Below are positions 56,792-64,000 of a stretch of 64,000 nucleotides of DNA, one piece after another. The translations under genes were made by a program, and so were the position numbers. Numbering within the stretch: the first letter of the stretch is position 1; each line of letters starts with the position of its first letter. Source of the DNA: JAWKOK01 sp963848115 (GTDB taxonomy: Bacteria > Chloroflexota > Anaerolineae > Caldilineales > Caldilineaceae); NCBI GenBank assembly GCA_963848115.1, contig CAWKCP010000019.1:123054-187053 (forward strand), written 5' to 3'. The notes below the pieces were generated by a model, which did not search any database, had not been told where the DNA came from, and worked only from the letters and a program-made list of their open reading frames with translations.

Positions 56792-58656
56792 CTACTGCTC
56801 GATCTCTTCGCCTGCTGCTTCCCAGCCGGCAAAGCTTGGCGGGAAACTGCGCACGTTATCATAGCCCATGTTGTGCAGGGCGCCGGTGGCCAGCGCTGCA
56901 CGCCAACCGGACTGGCAGTAGACGAAGACCGGCACGTCGGTCGGAATCTGGTCAACATTGTCGCCAAGCTCGCGGAGCGGAATGTTGATGGCGCCGGGGA
57001 TGTGGCCCGCTTCATATTCGTCGGGCTGGCGCACGTCGATGACGACAGCGCCGGCGTCCATGGCGCCCTTGAATGCCTCAATGTCGCCGACGGCGTAGAA
57101 GCCTTCGGGGATGTTGTTCAGGAACTCAGCGGAGGCGGCGACCATCTCGGGATTGACGTCGCCCATCTCGAACGTGCCGGGCTCGATGGCCTCGGTCTCG
57201 ACCTCACCCTCGGCTGCGCTCCAGGCGTTCCAACCGCCCGGGAAGGCCTTGACATTGTCGTAGCCCAACGACTCGCAGCACGGAGGTGGCCATGCCGGCA
57301 CGATGGCCGGAGGCACAGTAGACGACGACATGCTCGTCGGTCGGGACCTGGTCCAGGTTGTCGGCCAGGGTGCGCAACGGAATGTTGACTGCGCCAGGGA
57401 TGTGGCCTTCTTCATACTCGGCAGCGGTTCGTACGTCGATCAGGTAGGGCGCGGCGTTTTCGAGCATCTCCGTCATGGCTTCGGCATTGCCGGCGGACAT
57501 CCAGCCTTCTGGAATCTCAGACAGGTATTCGCCAACGGTGGCAACGGCGTCAAAGTCGGAGTCCATGGCCTCTTCAACCTCGGCCGGGACCTCTTCTTCG
57601 CCGCTTCTTCTTCAGCAGCTTCTTCGCCTTCACTTCAGCCTCTTCCTGGGCAGCGGTCCAGGCTCTCCAACTGCCGGGGAAGGACTTGACATTGGTCAGC
57701 CCCATGGTCTGCATGGAGGAGAGACCCAGGGCCGCACGCCAACCGGAACCACAGTAGACAATGACTGGCTGGTCGGTCGGGATCTGGTCCAGGCTCTGGG
57801 CCACGGTGCGCAGCGGAATGTTGACGGCGTCCAGAATGTAGCCCTCTTCATACTCGCTCGGCTCACGCAGGTCGACCAGGAACGCGCCGTTGTCCACAGC
57901 TTCCTGCACGGCCTCAGCCGAACCAACGGTCAGCCAACCTTCGGGGATGGTGCTCAGGAAACCGTCCACGGCCGCGGCCACTTCGGGGTCAACCTCAGGC
58001 ACGTCGTAGGTCTCGCCTTCGACGGGTTCCATCTCAACCTCACCCTCTGCTGCGGTCCAGGCTCTCCAACTGCCGGGGAAACCCTTGGCGTTGTCGTAGC
58101 CCAGCGTTTGCAGGGCCGAGAGGGCCATGCCGGCACGATGGCCGGAGGCGCAGTAGGTGATGATCTGTCGGTCGGTCGGGATTTTGTCGAGGTTCTGGGC
58201 CAGGGTACGCAGCGGAATGTTGATGGCGCCGGGGATGTGACCCTCGGCATATTCGCCCTCTTCACGCACGTCGATGACGAAGGCGCCATTGTCCATGGCT
58301 TCCTGCATCTTCTCGGCATCGCCCACCGACATCCAGCCTTCGGGGATGTTGCTCAGGTACTCGTCAACGGTGGCGACGACGACGTCAGCCTCGCCGGCTT
58401 CGCTCTGCCTCAGCCTCTTCCTCTGCTGCCTCTTCTTCGGCTGGTTCTTCGGTCGGAGCGGCTTCTTCCTCCGCGCCGCTTCCTCTTCAGCGGCCTCTCT
58501 TCAGCGGGGCCTCAGTCGGCTCGGCGGCTTCTTCCCGCACTTGAGCCTGCTTCCTCTGCGGGCGGAGCTGCCTCTTCGGCCGCGGCCGCCACAGGCACTG
58601 ACCATCAGCACTGCAATCAGCAGCGCAGTCAACAGCAATTGCATTCGTTTGGACAT
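56792..58656 (-). CDS. Lipoprotein with four tandem rhodanese domains (frame-shifted)
   Basis: The ATG at 58656 follows gaggag; the signal peptide ends LMVSAC. An Ala/Glu-rich linker follows. Four rhodanese domains then appear in series, each with DVRE/DLRE/DVRT/DVRQ at the start and its active-site Cys loop: YCASGHRAG, YCGSGWRAA, YCASGHRAG and YCQSGWRAA. All four keep the catalytic Cys and Arg. Each domain ends with a GSWRAW-, GGWNAW- or FAGW-like segment. Frame breaks fall near 58395-58560, 57610 and 57275. Rhodaneses carry sulfane sulfur as a Cys persulfide. The gene is the last of the Mo-oxidoreductase cluster, which suggests an extracytoplasmic sulfur carrier. Confidence 0.85.
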
Positions 58657-58854
58657 TCGGAACTCCTCAGTTCGGTTAGAAAAAGTATATTCGTTGTCTT
58701 GCTTGATAAAAACTGCATGCTGCTTGCTTCGTGCTGCGTGAAATTTCGTTGACGCCGATTTGGCGGTCTGAGATGCTCTCTGCTGAGACATGCCAATGCC
58801 ATGAAATCGATCTCTGTGGCAACCTCACGCAGCAAGCAGCAACAACACATTCAA

Positions 58855-59531
58855 CTATGTCGTTTTCCTCTTCTGCTCGCCGCCGTTCCTGCTGATCAAT
58901 TCTTCCACCCACTTGGCATGTTCAATCATGTGCTTCTTCCTCCGGCACCCAGCCGCTGACCATGCCCTGCAACGCCTTGTAGACAAAGGTGAAGTAGAGA
59001 TGACCGACCAGCAGAATGGTCAGCGCCAGCATGGTCACATCATGCACCATGGCTGTGATGGCCAGGCCTTCGGGTCCCATATCGCCTTTGGCAAACCAGA
59101 GAATCAGGCCCGAGCCCACGATGGCGGCCGAGATGATCACGACCGGCATGGTGGATCTTCTGTCCGGCATTGAGGCGTCCCTGGGGCGGCATGTCCTTGG
59201 CATGGCCAATGAAGTAGCGGTAGGAGTGGACCAGCCAGTTCACGTCATCCTTGTCATAGTGGAATGAATCCCAGAGCAGTTCTTTGGCCGCCGGGCGGTC
59301 AAAGATCAGATAGAGAATGGGCACGAGCCATGAACATGACGGCGCCGATGCGATGCAGCAGGCGGGAACCGCCGCCGGCCGCCCAAGCGAGAGCGGCGGC
59401 CAGAAGAGGATCAGGCCGGTGGCCAGCAGAATACAGAACGAAGAGGCCAGCACGGCATGGATGATTCTCGGCCCGACACTGTAGCGCAAAACCTTGGCTT
59501 CTTGTGTGTGTTCCATCATTTGCGTGGCCAT
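58855..59531 (-). CDS. Cytochrome b subunit (FdnI/PhsC type), frame-shifted
   Basis: The ATG at 59531 has gaggagg upstream. Helix 1 has RYSVGPRIIHAVLASSFCILL, with a His that would bind haem. Further pieces are LIFDRPAAKELLWDSF, then FIGHAKDMPPQGRLNAGQK, which matches the FDH gamma signature MPPQGKYNAGQK, and VHDVTMLALTILLVGHLYF with haem His residues. The protein is cut by frame changes near 59330, 59165 and 58930. The family carries electrons between quinone and the Fe-S subunit across the membrane. It ends in a charged tail KWVEELISRNGG. Confidence 0.78.
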
Positions 59532-59533
59532 GG

Positions 59534-60349
59534 TTAGACTCCTCCTCTTCTATGCCGCTATCTACGCTGGCATCTAGATCGACGTCTGTGCCCTCACCGT
59601 CGGCATCGGTCTGCGCAGCCTCTTCCTGGTGGATCTGATCCAATTCTCTCATGTGGTTGCGACGGGCAATGACCGCGGCCAGGCCGGTCACAACCACGCT
59701 CAGGCCCGTCAGGCCCATGCTCACCGGTTGTACCATCTTCTGCCAGGCGTTGAGGGCAATCGGCACATCCGGGTTGGCGGGCAGATTGAGCTTCTCCGGC
59801 GCATCGGGCAGCACCATGATCACGCCCAGGCCGCCGGCTTCGGTCTCGCCGTAGATACGGGCATTGGGATAGCGATCCTGCAAGGCTGCCAGCCGGGTCT
59901 TGGCCTCGGCCAGGATCTCCTCGCGATCGCCATACATGAGCGCCTGGCTCGGGCAGGTCTTGACGCACCAGGGTGTGCCGCCGGCCTTGACCACGGTGGC
60001 GCAGGCATCACATTTGCTGAGCGATTCTCGTAGATATTGGGTACGTCGAAGGGGCAGGCGTCCACGCAGTAGCTACAACCGCTGCACTTGGCCCGGTTCA
60101 GCCGGGTCAGCCCCTCTTCTTTGTAGAGCGCGCCGGTCGGGCAGACGCCGACACAGGCTGCATCGGCGCAGTGGTAGCAGCGCTGGTTGGTGACAAAGCT
60201 CTGCAATGCTGGGAAGGTGCCGTGGGTCGCATCAGAAATGTGGATGTATTGGACCTGGTCGGCAGTTCGTTGCCGGTCTTGCAGGCGGCGACACAGGCCT
60301 CACAGCCGATGCAGCGTCCCAGGTCCAGTAGAAATGCGTAGGTCCTCAC
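59534..60349 (-). CDS. Four-cluster ferredoxin-like subunit with C-terminal anchor (frame-shifted)
   Basis: The GTG start follows ggagg and lies 1 bp after the TGA of the catalytic gene. Cys motifs for four [4Fe-4S] clusters are visible: GRCIGCEACVAAC, RCYHCADAACVGVC, KCSGCSYCVDAC and TPWCVKTC. The last part has a hydrophobic helix SMGLTGLSVVVTGLAAVIA, as in FDH-N beta subunits, then an acidic tail (TDADGEGTDVDLD). Frame breaks near 60260 and 60025 and probably near 59550. It passes electrons between the Mo protein and the cytochrome b subunit. The presence of a membrane helix is more like FdnH than PhsB. Confidence 0.8.
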
Positions 60350-60350
60350 G

Positions 60351-62650
60351 TCACGCCTCCTTCACAAGCCGTACGAAGTTGACACGCATGCCCGCGCCGC
60401 CGCTGATGGGGTCGAGTGCATAGCGGGACTGAAGCTTCACATCGCTGGCGCCCTTGCCGTTGGCCTTCGTCAGGCCGGGCGCGTCCTGGCCGAAACCATG
60501 GGCCATAAAGACGGCATCGGGGCGAATGCGTTGGGTCGCCTTGACCTTGACCGGCCCGCTGTGTACGCCGCTCTGATTCTCCAACCAGACGTACTCGCCA
60601 TCTTGAAGCCATGCTCGTGCCGCTGCATCCTCGTTGACCCAGACTTCGTTCTCGCGGTAGAGCTCGTTGAGCAGCGGCGTGTTCTGGGTCTTGGCAAAGG
60701 TGTGCACCGGATGGCGCCCGTAGAGCAGGCGGAAGTAACCGTCCGGCGGCTCTTCGGTCGGCTCGTAGACGGGCATCGGATCCAGGCCGGCCAACGCCAA
60801 TTCATGCGAGTAGAATTCGATCTTTTCCGATGCGGTGTGGAAGGGCGATTTGCCCTTGTAATCTTCGAAGTAGGGCTTGCCCTTCTGGATGATCACGCCG
60901 TCCTGCTCGCGCATCTTGTCCAGGCTGGAGCCGACGGACATGAGCCGGGTGTTCAGATACTCCTCAGCCGTCTCCCACTTGAAGTACTTCTCCAGACCCA
61001 CGCGCATGCCCAGTTCACGGACCATCCACCAGGCCGGCTTGGTCTCGTACATGGGCTCGATGGCCGGCTCGCGCATGGCGATGTAGGGCGTCTTGTGGGC
61101 CACGGTCCAGAGTTCATCGTAGCGTTCCAGCGCTGTGGCTTCGGGCATGACAATGTCGGCCCAGGCCACATGCTCCTGGGGCAGCACATCGATGACGAGC
61201 ACGAAGTCGAGGTTGCTGAGCGCTTCTTTGGTGCGCTCCGTGTCGGGAATCGAGTTGAGCAGGTTGACGCCGTAGACGATCAGCGCCTTGATGGGATAAG
61301 GCTCGCCTGTGATCATGGGTTCGATCAGCTCTTGCATGGCCGTGGCGCCGCGCAGGAAGGTGGTGCGTGCGCCATCGGCGCGCGCCTTGCCGGAAGGACC
61401 GACGGGCAGAGGCGCATCTCATCGCCGCCCGGCTCGGCCGAACAGCCGCCGGAACTGCCGGCCACGGCAAAGGGCGGGTGCGGATAGGATTCGATGTAGG
61501 GCGACTTGTTGAAGTAGAAGCCGCCTTCACGTCCGTAGGCCCCAAGCAGCGCGTTGATGATGTAGGCGGCGCGCATGCGTTGGGTGTCGTTGCCGTACCA
61601 GGTCACGTGGCGACCCGGCATGATCAGCGACTGGGGCAGGTTGTCGGACATGACCAGCGCGGTCTCATGGATCAGCTCGGCGGGCAGGTCGGTGATCTCG
61701 GCTGCCCATTCGGGCGTGAATTCCTGGACGTGGGCCTTGAGTTCCTCGAAGCCTTCGGTCCATTCGGCCACGTACTCAGCGTCGTAGCGTTCTTCGTTGA
61801 TGATCACGTTGATCCAGGCCAGCAGCAGCGCCGTGTCGGTGCCCGGCTTGATGGGCAGCCAGTAGTCGGCCTTGCCGGCCACGGTGGAGAAGCGGGGGTC
61901 GACGACGATGACCTTGGCGCCATTGGCATAGGCATTGGCAAAGTCCTGCATCACCGTGTTGCGGGAGTCTTCGCCGATGTGGCTGCCGATGAGCGTGAGG
62001 CAGCGCAGACCCTCTCCCAGTCGACCGGCTCGTGGCCGCCGACGGTGAGGCCCTGGTCAGGGTGACGGCCTCTTCACGTGGGCTGGTGCAGAGCGATGAG
62101 GAGGGCTTGGCCGCATTGGGCGTGCCCCAAGCCTGGGCAAAATAATCGGTGAACCAGAAGTCGCCTGATGTGTGGCCGAAGATGGCCACAGATTCAGGGC
62201 CATACTCTTCGGCAATGGCCATCAGCTTTTCAGCCGACTGATCCAACGCCTCTTCCCAGGTCACTTCCTGAAACTTGCCCTCACCTCGTTCGCCGGTGCG
62301 TACCATCGGCGCCTGCAGGCGATCAGGGTCGTAGATGAAGGAGACGCCGCCCTGGCCACGTGCACAGAGCATGCCGCGGCTCTTGGGGTCGGCGGGATTG
62401 CCTTCGATCTTGTGGACCACGCCGTTGACCGTCTGCACCTTGATGCCGCAGCGCCACGGACACATGTCACAGTAGTTGTAGGTCGTCTCAATGTCGCCCC
62501 GGTAGAACCAGTCGGGCGATAGACCCACAGGCTCCGATCGGACGCAAGCGCCGATTTGAACACGTTGCCGGCCACGGCCACGCCACCGGCTGTGGCCACG
62601 GCCGACTTGAGAAAAGTACGTCGTGAAATCTGAAGCTCTACTCGTGCCAT
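60351..62650 (-). CDS. Tat-exported molybdopterin oxidoreductase (PsrA/PhsA/FDH-like), frame-shifted
   Basis: The ATG at 62650 opens a Tat signal SRRTFLKSAVATAGG. A [4Fe-4S] motif follows: YCDMCPWRCGI with a fourth Cys in GMLCARGQ. The Mo-ligand region reads SSSLCTSPREEA, so the ligand is Cys (codon TGC), not selenocysteine. Further MGD-binding pieces: VIVVDPRFSTVAGKADYWL, ALIVYGVNLLNSIPDT, MPEATALERYDELWT and HPVHTFAKTQNTPLL. Frame breaks near 62535, 62065, 62010 and 61425. Length if repaired is about 765 residues, close to PsrA/PhsA and shorter than FDH-N alpha. Substrate undetermined. Confidence 0.82.
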
Positions 62651-62807
62651 AGGGTTGTACCTCTAAAAAACTTCTGAAACGTGATGCGTGAAACGTGACC
62701 TGCGTCGCCATGCGATCAACTGTTCAGCATTCACAAATATCAATTCACCATCAACCGTTCGTAGATACTTTGACAATCGATCATAAACAACTGACCATTG
62801 ACAATTC

Positions 62808-63272
62808 TCACACCGTACTCAACCGACACTCACTCACCGGCGCCGGTTCTCCTTCATATTCGGCCCGTAGCCGCACTTCGCGTTCCATGGCCCGGTGCAT
62901 GACGCAGATGATGCTGGAGAACCACTCCTGTTCCATCAATTCCTTGGGGATGCTGTTGCAAGCGCCTGCATCCCAGACCTGTTGCCGGTATTGGCGGTAG
63001 TTCATCGGGCAGAAGCACCACAACACGCAGCGTGGGATTATTTTCAGCAATTCTTCGAACCAAATCCGGCGTCCCGGCCTCGGCCATGGGCCAGTCGAGC
63101 AGGATGACGTCGTCTAATTTTTGCTGGCACGCGTATCAACTAGTTCGTCCCGGCTTTGCACCGTTGCTGTAGAAGTGGTGAAGCACATGAGATCGATGGC
63201 TGAGTCGTGGATGGACTGGAGGAGCGCAAGCGAAGCCTCGTCTGGGCTGACAAACAACAGTCGAATGTGCAT
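62808..63272 (-). CDS. Receiver-domain-like protein, two frame breaks
   Basis: The ATG at 63272 has aaggagg upstream. The start MHIRLLFVSPDEASLALLQ is a CheY-like opening, with the acidic residues in SPDEA. In the next frame DDVILLDWPMAEAGTPDLV supplies the phospho-acceptor Asp position, and NPTLRVVVLLPDE the third strand. A third frame gives KELMEQEWFSSIICVMHRAM. About 154 residues if repaired, with no DNA-binding domain visible. It is the first gene of the Mo-oxidoreductase cluster, 157 bp before the catalytic subunit. Could be a stand-alone response regulator or a receiver-fold protein that is not phosphorylated. Confidence 0.55.
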
Positions 63273-63320
63273 CGCTTCCTCCTTTCCCAACTTGATGAGT
63301 TTCGGACAGAGCCGAATGGG

Positions 63321-63338
63321 TTGTGAATGTGTTCACAA
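63321..63338 (-). promoter_or_regulatory. CRP/FNR-type site upstream of the Mo-oxidoreductase cluster
   Basis: TTGTGAATGTGTTCACAA is a perfect inverted repeat containing TGTGA-N6-TCACA, the CRP-family consensus. It is centred about 57 bp before the first start codon, a suitable distance for an activator. The remaining gap 63339-63535 shows no gene, but a minus-strand TTGACA (near 63510) might belong to an alternative promoter. Confidence 0.65.
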
Positions 63339-63544
63339 GTAGGGTATCTGAAAACGATCAAGCTGGCTATCGGGAAAAGTATGATGCTTTGCCGGGATTT
63401 TTCCCCACAGTTCAATAAGTGAGGAGTTCATTCTGTACATTCGGCCTTGGTCGGGGCTTGACGAGTGGGCGTCTGCTGATTTATCGTACTTGAGTTATCC
63501 TTTGTATTGTCAATGCAGCAATCGTTCAGCCCGCTATTTGCTTT

Positions 63545-63659
63545 GGGTGTGTTCAAAATCGGTTGACGGATCCTCCGGGAGGGCGATAACGGCAAACTGG
63601 CGCTGCGCAGTATCCCTCCCGGAGGGTCTTGGGGCGCTCAACTCATTTTGAACACACCC
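63545..63659. mobile_element. 115-bp MITE with 15-bp TIRs and 9-bp target duplication
   Basis: Perfect terminal inverted repeats gggtgtgttcaaaat (63545-63559 and 63645-63659) are flanked by the direct repeat atttgcttt (63536-63544 and 63660-63668). Inside is another inverted pair, cctccgggaggg (63572-63583) and ccctcccggagg (63614-63625). It has no coding frame, so it must have moved with a transposase supplied elsewhere. Confidence 0.88.
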
Positions 63660-63723
63660 ATTTGCTTTGACGGCAAGCGAGCAACCTGATCTGTATCATC
63701 ATTCGTGCCATCGTGAACTAGGT

Positions 63724-63866
63724 TCTGTTGACATTTCAGAATGCCGGGACAAATCCCGGAGCCAACAGCGAGAAGCCGCTGAGGCGGCTTGAGATTCAGC
63801 GCCTGAGGGCGTTTCTCGCTGTTAGTAGCCGGCTTCAGCCGTACCTGCTGACCAAATGTCAACAGA
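63724..63866. repeat. 143-bp inverted-repeat element
   Basis: tctgttgacattt (63724-63736) is repeated inverted at 63854-63866. The interior holds nested pairs such as aacagcgagaa / ttctcgctgtt and ccgctgaggcgg. It lies 55 bp from the MITE. No flanking duplication is visible. Confidence 0.55.
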
Positions 63867-63895
63867 CCCCAGCAACATAGGGTAGTTATCTGACC

Positions 63896-64000
63896 ATGGA
63901 TAATGAGATGCGAAGGACGTCAACCTCAGACTATCTACTCGCTATCGTGCGTATGATAGCGGTTTTTGCCGCGTTGTTCATTGCCTTTGTCTCTGTTTTC
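63896..64000 (+). CDS. Start of a membrane protein (3' partial)
   Basis: An ATG opens a 35-codon frame to the right edge: MDNEMRRTSTSDYLLAIVRM then a hydrophobic run (IAVFAALFIAFVSVF). The N-terminal 12 residues are polar and the rest is a membrane helix. No family can be named from this piece, and there is no strong ribosome-binding site. Confidence 0.45.
   Translation, partial: MDNEMRRTSTSDYLLAIVRMIAVFAALFIAFVSVF

Noticed and set aside
60498..61487. Plus-strand frame of 329 codons opposite the Mo oxidoreductase
   Set aside because: Antisense shadow; the minus strand carries recognisable MGD-binding motifs.
60351..62650. Selenocysteine (UGA) in the Mo enzyme, suggested by selB in the window
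   Set aside because: The Mo-ligand position reads Cys with codon TGC in SSSLCTSP; the stops in this gene come from frame breaks.

Overview
The window reads as chromosomal DNA from a Chloroflexota-like (Anaerolineae/Caldilineae-type) bacterium, probably a metagenome-derived contig. This is inference: the signs are moderately high GC, many lipoproteins with Ala/Pro/Glu-rich linkers, bacterial SH3, NBR1-type Ig and PPC-like extracytoplasmic domains, ABC importers without local ATPases, and abundant short palindromic intergenic repeats. I see no rRNA, tRNA or CRISPR array.

Layout. 0-5 kb: end of an MscS channel gene, inorganic pyrophosphatase, an MFS transporter, a SpoU/TrmH methyltransferase, and an overlapping HD hydrolase/Nudix pair, both frameshifted. 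5-7.5 kb: an AbrB-type antitoxin and a PIN toxin gene cut in two by a complete IS with 9-bp target duplications. 7.5-13.4 kb: PAP2 phosphatase plus an Fe(III)-type ABC importer (ATPase, fused double permease, binding lipoprotein). 13.5-20.5 kb: a GH172 (DUF2961) enzyme, a class V aminotransferase, and an Opp-type importer with a LacI-like operator and a cytochrome c lipoprotein at its end. 20.6-22.3 kb: a decayed type ISP restriction-modification gene and a MazEF-like pair. 22.6-29.7 kb: a 1005-residue XRE/AAA/TPR regulator divergent from a duplicated-domain lipoprotein, then an FAD oxidoreductase and a LarA-like protein. 30-38 kb: two secreted SH3 proteins, DUF3830, a Gfo/Idh/MocA dehydrogenase and two coupled glycosyltransferases. 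38-46 kb: a coiled-coil protein, SelB, an aldo/keto reductase, a solute-binding/NBR1/Ig lipoprotein and an M42 peptidase. 46.6-56.5 kb: a pentameric ligand-gated channel homologue, a glycosyltransferase, two paralogous secreted repeat proteins, a LysM/M23 protein and a VapBC pair.

56.8-63.3 kb holds the most interesting cluster. One minus-strand series encodes a receiver-like protein, a Tat-exported molybdopterin oxidoreductase, a four-cluster ferredoxin subunit, a cytochrome b subunit and a lipoprotein with four tandem rhodanese domains. A perfect CRP/FNR-type palindrome lies upstream. The arrangement recalls Psr/Phs sulfur reductases served by the Sud sulfur carrier, but with four sulfurtransferase domains on one lipid-anchored chain. 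The right edge carries a MITE with target duplications, a second inverted-repeat element and the start of a membrane protein.

Many genes at 3.8-4.9, 44.2-46.3 and 48.8-63.3 kb are split by single-base frame changes, yet the pieces on either side read cleanly. I treat these mostly as indel errors in the assembly. The PIN gene and the restriction-modification relic are genuine pseudogenes. All family assignments come from reading motifs; no search was run.
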